A DNA stretch of 64,000 nt from Flavobacteriales bacterium (GTDB lineage: Bacteria; Bacteroidota; Bacteroidia; Flavobacteriales_D; Parvicellaceae): NCBI GenBank assembly GCA_025210295.1, contig JAOASC010000048.1, positions 62,001-126,000 of the forward strand, given 5' to 3'. The position numbers were made by a program, and so were the translations under genes. A model generated the notes under the pieces. The model did no database searches and had not been told where the DNA came from. It saw nothing but the letters and a program-made list of their open reading frames with translations. Of the stretch, positions 8,139 to 15,400 are shown piece by piece. Each line of letters opens with the position of its first letter. Position 1 is the stretch's first letter.

Positions 8139-8747
8139 CTACTCTTCTTTATAAAAATTGAGCGACCACTCGTTTCGAATAGCTAAATATCTAATAACAA
8201 TAACTGTAGCAATTGCAACAACGATATTGAGGTTCGTGAATGTACTTACATTAGTCAAGAGCACATAAACTAATCCTCCTGCAAAGCAAGCAGTAGCGTA
8301 AATCTCTTTTCTAAAAATCAGTGGGATTTCATTGGTCAACACATCTCTAGTCACACCTCCAAAACATGCTGAAATCACCCCCAATATAATACTATACTCT
8401 ATACTTAAATCATAGTCTAACGCTATTTCTATCCCCAATATTGTAAACAAACCTATACCTATGGTATCAAATAAAAACATACTTCGTTTCCATTGAATAA
8501 TCTTGTTTTTAAAGCTATAAGCGACAACATACCCTATCACTATGGCGATAAGGTAACTTCTATTTTGCAACCATCCTACAGGAACTCTTCCAATCAATAA
8601 ATCTCTTATTGTCCCTCCTCCTATAGCAGTAACAAAACCTATGATTAAAGTTCCTACGATATCAAATTTCTTCTGCATAGCTGTTAACACTCCAGAGATT
8701 GCAAAAACACTTGTTCCAAATAAATCAACAAAATAAATCCAATTCAT
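8139..8747 (-). CDS. TRIC-family (UPF0126) cation channel
   Basis: A 202-residue membrane protein of about seven helices with an internal duplication. Each half carries the family motif: GGGTIRD at residues 43-49 and FGGVTRD at 129-135. This is the hallmark of bacterial trimeric intracellular cation channel homologues (YadS/YicG type), which conduct K+ or Na+. The gene is convergent with the antiporter gene (the stop codons are 3 bases apart), and it follows hemW on the minus strand by 16 bases to 143 bases depending on the true starts, so it may be read with hemW. Confidence 0.88.
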   Translation of the reverse strand: MNWIYFVDLFGTSVFAISGVLTAMQKKFDIVGTLIIGFVTAIGGGTIRDLLIGRVPVGWLQNRSYLIAIVIGYVVAYSFKNKIIQWKRSMFLFDTIGIGLFTILGIEIALDYDLSIEYSIILGVISACFGGVTRDVLTNEIPLIFRKEIYATACFAGGLVYVLLTNVSTFTNLNIVVAIATVIVIRYLAIRNEWSLNFYKEE

Positions 8748-8763
8748 ATCCTATTATTGATTA

Positions 8764-9891
8764 CTACTCTACAAATAAATCACTTGCGACACGATCTGCA
8801 AAAAGTTTTCCTTGAGGAGTAAGGTAAAATTTATTGTTGTTTAAATGGATCATTCCCAGTAGTTTTTGATGTTCCAATTCTTTAAGAAAACCTTGATAAA
8901 AACGCCCCTCTAATTGTCTCTGAATAACTTTTAAATCACATCCCCAAACGGTTCGTAGACCAATTAACAAATGCTCATTCACTCGATCAATATTTGTTAA
9001 TTCCTCCTGTTCAAAATAGGAATTACCATTGTTAACTGCATCGATATAACGTTTATTATTGGCGATATTCCACTGTCTGGAAATCCCATTATACGAATGA
9101 GCTGAAGGTCCTATTCCCAAATATTTTTTTCCTCTCCAATAAGCGGAATTATGTTTAGAATAGGCTTCTTCTTTTGCAAAGTTCGATGTTTCATACTGTT
9201 GGTATCCCGCCTTTTCTAAAATAGCTATTAACATCGAAAACTGTTCCGCTCCTTTTTCATCAGATGGAGCTTGATAAACACCTTTCTTGACAAAATGTGC
9301 ATAGGCCGTTTGTTCTTCCATTGTTAGGTTATAAGCAGAAATATGCCCAACTCCTAAAGCTATTGCTTTTTGAATGTTCATCTCCCATTCCTCATTTGAA
9401 AGGTTAGGCATTCCGTAAATTAAATCTAAGGTAATGTTTTTAAATCCTAATTCTGTTGCTGTTTTGATACATGTCTCACTTTCTGAACTAGAATGCGCTC
9501 TATTCATCCATTCTAGATGTTCATCAAAAAAAGATTGTACACCAATACTTAATCGGTTGATTCCTATTTCTTTTAACTCTAATAGCTTTTCTCGAGTTAA
9601 ATCATCAGGGTTAGCTTCTAAAGTTATTTCAGGACATTCTACAACTTGATAATTATCTCGAACTTGGTTTAACAACTCTTTTAATTCATCTTTAAGCAAT
9701 AAACTTGGGGTACCACCTCCAAAATAAATTGTTTCAATCTCTTCATCTTCAAGGTAAGCTACTTGCTGTTCTATTTCTTTTGACAAAGCGTTTAATAACT
9801 CCGCTTTAAATCTTAGAGATGTTGAAAAATGAAAATCGCAATAATGACATGCTTTTTTACAAAAAGGAATATGAATGTAGATTCCAGCCAT
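8764..9891 (-). CDS. hemW: Radical SAM haem chaperone HemW
   Basis: HemW binds haem and delivers it to cytochromes; it was formerly annotated as oxygen-independent coproporphyrinogen III oxidase. The start was set at the ATG at 9891, giving MAGIYIHIPFCKKACHYCDF, because the family begins here; an upstream ATG at 9918 would add nine residues not seen in the family. The [4Fe-4S]-binding cysteines form CxxxCxxC at C11, C15 and C18. SAM-binding blocks YFGGGTPSLL and RLSIGVQSF follow. The C-terminal HemN-C-like domain is present (to residue 375). It lacks the N-terminal extension of true HemN. It lies downstream of the FKBP cluster on the same strand. Confidence 0.93.
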   Translation of the reverse strand: MAGIYIHIPFCKKACHYCDFHFSTSLRFKAELLNALSKEIEQQVAYLEDEEIETIYFGGGTPSLLLKDELKELLNQVRDNYQVVECPEITLEANPDDLTREKLLELKEIGINRLSIGVQSFFDEHLEWMNRAHSSSESETCIKTATELGFKNITLDLIYGMPNLSNEEWEMNIQKAIALGVGHISAYNLTMEEQTAYAHFVKKGVYQAPSDEKGAEQFSMLIAILEKAGYQQYETSNFAKEEAYSKHNSAYWRGKKYLGIGPSAHSYNGISRQWNIANNKRYIDAVNNGNSYFEQEELTNIDRVNEHLLIGLRTVWGCDLKVIQRQLEGRFYQGFLKELEHQKLLGMIHLNNNKFYLTPQGKLFADRVASDLFVE

Positions 9892-9897
9892 AATTAA

Positions 9898-9919
9898 TGT
9901 ACAATATGCTTTGTACAAT
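9898..9919. promoter_or_regulatory. Paired TGTACAAT boxes upstream of hemW
   Basis: TGTACAAT occurs at 9898-9905 and again at 9912-9919, a period of 14 bases, just before the hemW start codon. The palindromic TGTACA cores suggest a protein-binding site overlapping the translation start region. No regulator is known from the sequence. Confidence 0.3.
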
Positions 9920-9942
9920 GTATTAAGTTATACATTTTGTTT

Positions 9943-10416
9943 TTACCTTATATCCAATAACTCTACCTCAAAGATTAGTGTGGTAAAAGGCTTAATACTA
10001 CTATTCCCTTTTTCTCCATAGGCTAAGTGGTAAGGGATAAACAATTTCCATTTTGAACCTACTGGCATTAATTGTAAAGCTTCTGTCCAACCTTTTATGA
10101 CTCCATTTACAGGAAATGTAGCTGGCATACCTCTATCTACAGAACTATCGAACACTGAACCATCAATTAATGTTCCATGGTAATGTGTTGTTACTCGACT
10201 CGTTAGTGTCGGTTTGGGTCCATCTCCTTCCTGTAACACTTCATATTGCAAACCACTAAGCAAGGTCGTAACTTCAGGACGCTTTCCATTATCACTAAGA
10301 AACTGCATTCCTTGAATCATTCTTGCTTCATTTTGAGCTCTTTTCTTTTTGCTTTGTCCATAGCCCAATCCTACAAACAATAACAAAAGGATGCTTAGTC
10401 CAACTATCTTTTTCAT
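9943..10416 (-). CDS. FKBP-type peptidyl-prolyl isomerase, exported, short form
   Basis: FKBP isomerases speed cis/trans isomerisation of X-Pro bonds during protein folding. The chosen start (10416; MKKIVGLSILLLLFVGLGYGQ) gives a clear signal peptide cleaved near residue 21. An ATG lies one codon upstream at 10419. A short charged linker is followed by one FKBP domain (about residues 55-155) with FDSSVDRG, VIKGWTEALQLMPVGSKW and AYGEKG, the active-site blocks. Unlike its two upstream neighbours it has no FKBP_N dimerisation helices. Its core closely resembles theirs, so the three are paralogues by local duplication. The terminator between it and the middle copy suggests its own promoter. Confidence 0.9.
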   Translation of the reverse strand: MKKIVGLSILLLLFVGLGYGQSKKKRAQNEARMIQGMQFLSDNGKRPEVTTLLSGLQYEVLQEGDGPKPTLTSRVTTHYHGTLIDGSVFDSSVDRGMPATFPVNGVIKGWTEALQLMPVGSKWKLFIPYHLAYGEKGNSSIKPFTTLIFEVELLDIR

Positions 10417-10435
10417 CATAAATCTAAGGTACAAA

Positions 10436-10465
10436 AAAAGGCTTCAATTAATTGAAGCCTTTCTA
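10436..10465 (-). terminator. Intrinsic terminator after the middle FKBP gene
   Basis: The perfect inverted repeat AAAGGCTTCAATT/AATTGAAGCCTTT is followed on the minus strand by a run of T. It lies 20-48 bases beyond the stop codon of the 10485-11435 gene and just before the next FKBP gene. Confidence 0.8.
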
Positions 10466-10484
10466 AAGTTATTTTACGTTCTTC

Positions 10485-11435
10485 TTACTTTGTTATTTCT
10501 AACAATTCTACGTCGAAAATCAACGTTGAATATGGACCAATTTGAGCTCCTGCTCCTCTTTCTCCATAAGCTAAATTGTAAGGAACATACAATTTCCATT
10601 TTGAACCTACTGGCATCAACTGCAATGCTTCTGTCCAACCACTAATTACTCCACTAACAGGGAATTCTGTTGGCTCACCTCTATCTACAGAACTATCGAA
10701 TACAGTTCCATTGATTAACGTTCCATGATAATGTGCCAATACTGAATTCATCATTGTAGGTTTCTCTCCATTTCCTTCTTTGATAATTTCATATTGTAAA
10801 CCACTAGGTAAAGTCGTAACTTCAGGGCGCTTTCCATTTTCAGCTAAGAATTGTTCTCCCTCTGCAATTACTTCAGCAAAGTTTGCTTTATTCTTTTCTG
10901 CTGCAATAGCTTGTTGTTTTTGCATAAAGCTCTGTAAGATATTTAACGCTTTTGCTCCATCTATTGAAGTTGTATTTGCGCTAAAATCAGCAAAACCTCT
11001 TGCTAAAATGCTTCCATTTAAACCATCAACCCCTTGCATTTTAAATGTTTCAGAGATATTAACTCCTAATGCATAACTTAAAGAATCTAACTTTCCTTGG
11101 CTATAGTTAGGTTGGTTTAATGTATCTAAAGCACTTAACTGATGCGTTCTCATAAAATCTTGAATGTAATTAACACATTCTGTTCCTTGAATAGCGTTAG
11201 ATCCTGCTAAAAAATCATTAAACCCTTTTGTCATTTCCGCTGTAGAAATCCCTTCTATTTTCTGTTTAGAAAACCCTTCAGAAATATTAATTCCTAACGC
11301 ATAACTAACAGAATCAATCTCAGAAGCTAAAGCTACTGGAGCTTCGTGAACCTCTGCTTCTTCTTTCTTTTCCTCTCCTCCACAGCTTACCATCGAAAGT
11401 GCTAAGGCACCTCCCAAAATCCATTGTAACTTCAT
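10485..11435 (-). CDS. FKBP-type peptidyl-prolyl isomerase lipoprotein with two FKBP_N segments
   Basis: The 316-residue precursor has an SPII signal (MKLQWILGGALALSMVSCGG, lipobox Cys18), so it is a lipid-anchored folding catalyst of the periplasm or outer membrane. Two copies of the FKBP_N helical dimerisation segment follow: DSVSYALGINISE near residue 41 and DSLSYALGVNISE near residue 117. One catalytic FKBP domain (about 200-315) with FDSSVDRGEP and GWTEALQLMPVGSKWKLYVP completes the protein. Duplication of the FKBP_N segment within one protein is uncommon in Mip/FkpA-type enzymes, which have one. It begins six bases after the stop of the upstream FKBP gene, so they form an operon. Confidence 0.92.
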   Translation of the reverse strand: MKLQWILGGALALSMVSCGGEEKKEEAEVHEAPVALASEIDSVSYALGINISEGFSKQKIEGISTAEMTKGFNDFLAGSNAIQGTECVNYIQDFMRTHQLSALDTLNQPNYSQGKLDSLSYALGVNISETFKMQGVDGLNGSILARGFADFSANTTSIDGAKALNILQSFMQKQQAIAAEKNKANFAEVIAEGEQFLAENGKRPEVTTLPSGLQYEIIKEGNGEKPTMMNSVLAHYHGTLINGTVFDSSVDRGEPTEFPVSGVISGWTEALQLMPVGSKWKLYVPYNLAYGERGAGAQIGPYSTLIFDVELLEITK

Positions 11436-11441
11436 GTTCTA

Positions 11442-12155
11442 TTATTTAGCAATTTCGATTAATTCGATATCAAAAACCAATGTCGAATAAGGTCCTATTT
11501 GAGCTCCTGCTCCTCTTTCTCCATAAGCCAAGTCATAAGGAATATATAATTTCCACTTTGAACCTACTGGCATTAATTGTAAAGCTTCTGTCCAACCTTT
11601 GATCACACCTCCAACTGGAAATGTAGCTGGTTGACCTCTTTCTACAGAACTATCGAAAACAGTTCCATCAATTAACTTTCCTGTATAATGTGTTGTAACT
11701 TGATCTGAAGCAGTTGGGATTGCTCCTGTACCTTTCTCAATGATTTCATACTGTAACCCACTTGGTAAAGTTGTTACTTCTGCTCTTTTTCCATTTTCTT
11801 CTAAGAACTTTTTCCCTTCTTCAATGACACCTTTTGCTTTTTCCTCAGCTTTTTTCTGCATATAAGCGTTTAACATTGCGCCAATCTCAGACTCTTGTAA
11901 CTTTAAATCGTTTCCACTAAACACATCCTCTACACCTTTCGTTAATGCAGCTGCATCTAACTCAGTAATACCTTGTCCTTTTAAGTTTTGAGCGATACTA
12001 ACCCCCAATCCGTAACTAATTGAATCTAATTCTGTTTTTAATTCCATTGTTTTGTTATTCTTACATTTTTTCTTTTTACAACACTTCTCCTGTGCCATTC
12101 CATCAAAGGCTAAAAAAGAAGTTAATAATAAAGCTGATATTGCTATTTTCTTCAT
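11442..12155 (-). CDS. FKBP-type peptidyl-prolyl isomerase, Mip/FkpA type, exported
   Basis: A 237-residue enzyme with a signal peptide (MKKIAISALLLTSFLAFDGMAQ) and a mature N-terminus that starts with an odd Cys/Lys cluster, EKCCKKKKCKNN. One FKBP_N segment (TELDSISYGLGVSIAQNL, about residues 41-58) and the linker helix precede the catalytic domain (about 125-236; FDSSVERGQP, GWTEALQLMPVGSKW, AYGERGAGAQIGPYSTL). This is the Mip/FkpA layout: a dimeric periplasmic chaperone-isomerase. The three basic-cysteine residues may bind metal or form disulphides. It is the first gene of the FKBP operon, with a consensus promoter upstream. Confidence 0.93.
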   Translation of the reverse strand: MKKIAISALLLTSFLAFDGMAQEKCCKKKKCKNNKTMELKTELDSISYGLGVSIAQNLKGQGITELDAAALTKGVEDVFSGNDLKLQESEIGAMLNAYMQKKAEEKAKGVIEEGKKFLEENGKRAEVTTLPSGLQYEIIEKGTGAIPTASDQVTTHYTGKLIDGTVFDSSVERGQPATFPVGGVIKGWTEALQLMPVGSKWKLYIPYDLAYGERGAGAQIGPYSTLVFDIELIEIAK

Positions 12156-12202
12156 AATTCATTCGTTTGGTTAAATCACTTAACCGACATACAATAAGCA
12201 TA

Positions 12203-12232
12203 CAAATATATGTTTTTTAGACTCAAGACCAA
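12203..12232 (-). promoter_or_regulatory. Bacteroidota-type promoter for the FKBP operon
   Basis: Minus strand: TTG (12230-12232), 19 bases, then TATATTTG (12203-12210), an exact match to TTG-N19-TAnnTTTG. The transcript would start near 12196, about 41 bases before the start codon. Confidence 0.75.
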
Positions 12233-12281
12233 CAGATTCAAGATTAAAAGACTCTAAATTTTGTTAATTTTACAACAAACA

Positions 12282-12317
12282 AAAAGGCCTAGAACTATAT
12301 TTGTTCTGGGCCTTTTC
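12282..12317 (-). terminator. Intrinsic terminator after the M42 peptidase gene
   Basis: AAAAGGCC-AGAAC pairs with GTTCT-GGCCTTTT (one mismatch) around a short AT loop. On the minus strand the right arm runs into five T. It lies about 24 bases after the stop codon of the M42 gene. Confidence 0.75.
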
Positions 12318-12340
12318 TATGATCAGTTTAATGCTTTGCT

Positions 12341-13387
12341 TTATTTAAAGCTCCAATCGTATTGGTCTAAATTCTCTACACACTTTTGTAGTAAATCTAT
12401 ACTATTTCTAATATCTTTTTTGTGTGCCATTTCAATCACTTGATGGATATGACGTGTAGGTATTGATACAGCTCCTGCTATCGAACCTCCAGCAGTCATT
12501 TGTTGGATCCCCATGGTGTCAGTTCCTCCAGCAGTTAATATTTCGGGTTGCCATTCAATATTATTCTTATCTGCTGTTTCTTTCATGTAATTCACCATTC
12601 TATAGTCACAAATAGTTCTTGAATCCATGATTTTTATGGCTGTTCCCTTTCCTAACTCTGTTACTTTTTCATGCCCTGCTGCCCCTGGTACATCAAACGC
12701 AATTGTTGTATCTAATCCAAATCCAAAATCAGGCTGAATTTGTTGAGCAGCTACAGAAGCTCCTCTAATTCCAACCTCTTCTTGAACAGTAAATACTCCA
12801 TAAACATCGTAAGCTGCAGACTCTAATTGTCTGAACATTTCAATTAAGATAAAAACAGAAACTCTGTTATCAATTGACTTACAGTTTACACAATCTCCCA
12901 TTTCTATCAACTCTCGATCTCTTGTAATTGGGTCTCCTACAGCAATATACTTTTCCACCTCTTCTTTAGGCATTCCCATATCGATGAAGTAATCTGTTGT
13001 TTTTGGAACTTTATTTCTTTCCTCTGGCGTCATCACGTGAATAGGTTTAGATCCCATTACTCCAATTAAATCTTTCTTTCCATGAATAATCACACGCTGA
13101 GCAGTTAATGTTTTTGGATCAAAACCTCCTAAAGTATGGAAACGCACAAACCCATTATCATCGATATGTGTAACAATAAAGCCTATTTCATCCATGTGGG
13201 CTCCTATCATTACTTTTTTAGACGAATCTTTTCCTTTTTTTACCGCAACAACATTCCCCATATTATCTATTGAAACGCTATCCACTAAAGGAGTTACCTC
13301 TCTTAAGACAATTTCTCTTACTCTTTGCTCAAAACCTGGCGCACCAGCTACTTCACAAATTTCAGCTAATAATTTTACATCTATCAT
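12341..13387 (-). CDS. M42-family metallopeptidase (glutamyl/deblocking aminopeptidase type)
   Basis: M42 enzymes are cytoplasmic, dizinc aminopeptidases that form large tetrahedral complexes and trim short peptides. The 348-residue protein has all the metal and catalytic blocks in order: MIGAHMDEIGF (metal His and Asp, about residues 60-70), CKSIDNRVSV (bridging Asp), TVQEEVGIRGA (catalytic Glu), GLDTTIAFDVPG (metal Asp), and PTRHIHQVIEM (metal His near the end). The length is usual. Old annotations of this family as endoglucanase are misleading. The start codon lies 15 bases after the pyk stop, so it is probably read with pyruvate kinase. Confidence 0.92.
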   Translation of the reverse strand: MIDVKLLAEICEVAGAPGFEQRVREIVLREVTPLVDSVSIDNMGNVVAVKKGKDSSKKVMIGAHMDEIGFIVTHIDDNGFVRFHTLGGFDPKTLTAQRVIIHGKKDLIGVMGSKPIHVMTPEERNKVPKTTDYFIDMGMPKEEVEKYIAVGDPITRDRELIEMGDCVNCKSIDNRVSVFILIEMFRQLESAAYDVYGVFTVQEEVGIRGASVAAQQIQPDFGFGLDTTIAFDVPGAAGHEKVTELGKGTAIKIMDSRTICDYRMVNYMKETADKNNIEWQPEILTAGGTDTMGIQQMTAGGSIAGAVSIPTRHIHQVIEMAHKKDIRNSIDLLQKCVENLDQYDWSFK

Positions 13388-13401
13388 TTTCCTTATTTAA
13401 T

Positions 13402-14826
13402 TTAGTCTATTGAACTTAGTTTTAACATATTCGTACTCCCCAACTCTTCAATTGGCATACTCGCTGTGTTAATAATCAAATCTCCTTGAGAGAGGTACCC
13501 TTCTTTTTTTAGCATGTACTTGATATCTTCAATCGTATGATCGGTACTTACCATTTTATCGTAAAAGAATGTTTTTACTCCCCATACCAAACTTAGGGTG
13601 GTTAGCAGTTTTTTATTCCCTGAATACACAAAGATTCTAGCTTTAGGTCTTTGACTTGAAATTTTAAACGCTGTATACCCAGAATTTGTCATCGTTACAA
13701 TTGCTTTTGCATCCACTCTTTTTGACAAACGACAGGCATCAAAACAAATAGAATCAGTAATAAAACGCGTTTGATTTTTTACCGGCTCAATATCTTTTGA
13801 GTACAATTCATCAAATTGATCTTCGATACGCATGATAATTTTATTCATCGCATCTATTACAGCTCTTGGATGCTTTCCAACTGAAGTTTCTCCACTCAAC
13901 ATTACAGCATCTGCTCCATCCATAACAGCATTTGCTACGTCATTGACTTCTGCTCTTGTTGGCGAAATATTTTCAATCATGCTTTCCATCATTTGTGTTG
14001 CAACAATCACTGGCTTAGCATGTTCTATCGATTTATTTATTATTTGCTTTTGAATTAACGGTACATTCTCCATTGGAATTTCAACACCAAGATCTCCTCT
14101 TGCTACCATAATACCATCTGCTTGTTTGATGATATCATCTAAATCTTCAATTGCTTCAGGTTTTTCAATTTTAGCTATTACTCGAGTTGATTTTCCTGAA
14201 TTCTTGATGAGATGCTTTAATTCAATAATATCTCTTGCCGAACGTACAAATGATAACGCCACCCAATCAATATCATGTTGTAAAGCCAATTCCAAATCCT
14301 TTCTATCTTTGACCGTTAAACTTGGCTGAGAAATAGATGTATTGGGTAAATTCACCCCTTTTTTAGAAGATAAAATTCCTCCATGTAATACTTTTAACAC
14401 GACCTCATCTTTGTAGTTAGAGGAAACCACTTCAAGCACCAACTTCCCATCATCAACCAACACTTTCTCCCCTGCTTTTACATCTTGAGGAAAAGTTTCA
14501 TAAGTTATCGACACCTTTTTTGCCGTACCTTCAACTTGTTGAGTTGTCATAACTAGTTCTTTTCCTTCAACCAACTCAACACCGTTATCTTTTACTGTTC
14601 CTACTCTAATTTTTGGACCTTGTAAATCGGCTAGTATAGCTATTGGGTAATTGATCTCAGAGATAATCTCACGAATCGTTTTAATCACTTTTACGTGATC
14701 TTCATGAGCACCGTGAGAGAAATTCAAACGACACACATCAACACCTTCTTGAATTAAGTTTTTCAACATTTCTTTACTAGAAGATGCTGGTCCTATAGTC
14801 GCAACAACTTTCGTTCTTCTTTTCAT
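13402..14826 (-). CDS. pyk: Pyruvate kinase
   Basis: The enzyme converts phosphoenolpyruvate and ADP into pyruvate and ATP, the last step of glycolysis. The 474-residue protein has the full fold: the N-terminal RRTKVVATIGPAS, the substrate-binding CRLNFSHG, the catalytic-lysine block VIAKIEKPEAIEDLD (about residues 215-229), MVARGDLGVEIP, and VATQMMESMIENISPTRAEVND, plus the C-terminal allosteric domain ending near SID. A TATATTTG -7 box lies 47-54 bases upstream. The gene downstream of the IPExxxVDY-family gene and upstream of the M42 peptidase gene keeps the arrangement familiar from Flavobacteriia. Confidence 0.97.
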   Translation of the reverse strand: MKRRTKVVATIGPASSSKEMLKNLIQEGVDVCRLNFSHGAHEDHVKVIKTIREIISEINYPIAILADLQGPKIRVGTVKDNGVELVEGKELVMTTQQVEGTAKKVSITYETFPQDVKAGEKVLVDDGKLVLEVVSSNYKDEVVLKVLHGGILSSKKGVNLPNTSISQPSLTVKDRKDLELALQHDIDWVALSFVRSARDIIELKHLIKNSGKSTRVIAKIEKPEAIEDLDDIIKQADGIMVARGDLGVEIPMENVPLIQKQIINKSIEHAKPVIVATQMMESMIENISPTRAEVNDVANAVMDGADAVMLSGETSVGKHPRAVIDAMNKIIMRIEDQFDELYSKDIEPVKNQTRFITDSICFDACRLSKRVDAKAIVTMTNSGYTAFKISSQRPKARIFVYSGNKKLLTTLSLVWGVKTFFYDKMVSTDHTIEDIKYMLKKEGYLSQGDLIINTASMPIEELGSTNMLKLSSID

Positions 14827-14872
14827 GCTTGTTTATTTTGAGTGTAGTAGTGTATGCAAAAGTGCATCTCAA

Positions 14873-14880
14873 CAAATATA
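14873..14880 (-). promoter_or_regulatory. -7 promoter box (TAnnTTTG) upstream of pyk
   Basis: TATATTTG on the minus strand matches the Bacteroidota -7 element exactly and lies 47 bases before the pyk start codon. No TTG was found at the usual distance, so the -33 half is weak. Confidence 0.45.
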
Positions 14881-14946
14881 ACCAATGGTTTTTGTTATCT
14901 CATTAATTTAATGTAAAAAAATAGCTACAGACCTTACAAAAGGTGA

Positions 14947-15363
14947 TTAAAAGATTAGGTTTTCCTTTGATTTTAATTGAGAGACCTCAATTGAAAAAGC
15001 TGTTAAAACAAAACTAATTCTTTTGAGCTTAGCAACTGCCTCAGTTGAGGAAATAATATCATCGCCTTTGATCAACAAAAGATAATCTGCATGTTTTTGC
15101 TCTGGCACCAAATACCCTGACTTACTCCTATTGGCTATTAAGTGGACTTCTTGTTCTGAATCAAAATCAACAATAGAGAATAGGGTATGTCTACTATGGC
15201 GATTGTTTTTTTTATGAAATACTTCTATTACTTTCTCTTGTTTTGAAAGTGCCAAAGCTAGGGAGTGATTCACTCCCCAGCAAACACGATAATCTCTCTC
15301 GTGACAACTAATTCCAACAAGTTGGAAATCGTATTCAAAATCATCTTCTAAAAGGTACTTCAT
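14947..15363 (-). CDS. IPExxxVDY-family protein
   Basis: A 138-residue cytoplasmic protein without signal or membrane segment. It carries a variant of the motif that names the family, here LVPEQKHADYLLLI at about residues 85-98. It also has the conserved N-terminal FEYDFQLVGISCHERDYRVCW block. Function is unknown; the family is confined to Bacteroidota as far as known and is usually encoded just before pyruvate kinase, as here (120 bases). The first residue of the named motif (Ile) is Val here, a conservative change. Confidence 0.85.
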   Translation of the reverse strand: MKYLLEDDFEYDFQLVGISCHERDYRVCWGVNHSLALALSKQEKVIEVFHKKNNRHSRHTLFSIVDFDSEQEVHLIANRSKSGYLVPEQKHADYLLLIKGDDIISSTEAVAKLKRISFVLTAFSIEVSQLKSKENLIF

Positions 15364-15400
15364 TTTATAATAACCCTACTAAAGCTCAGTATTAACGTGA

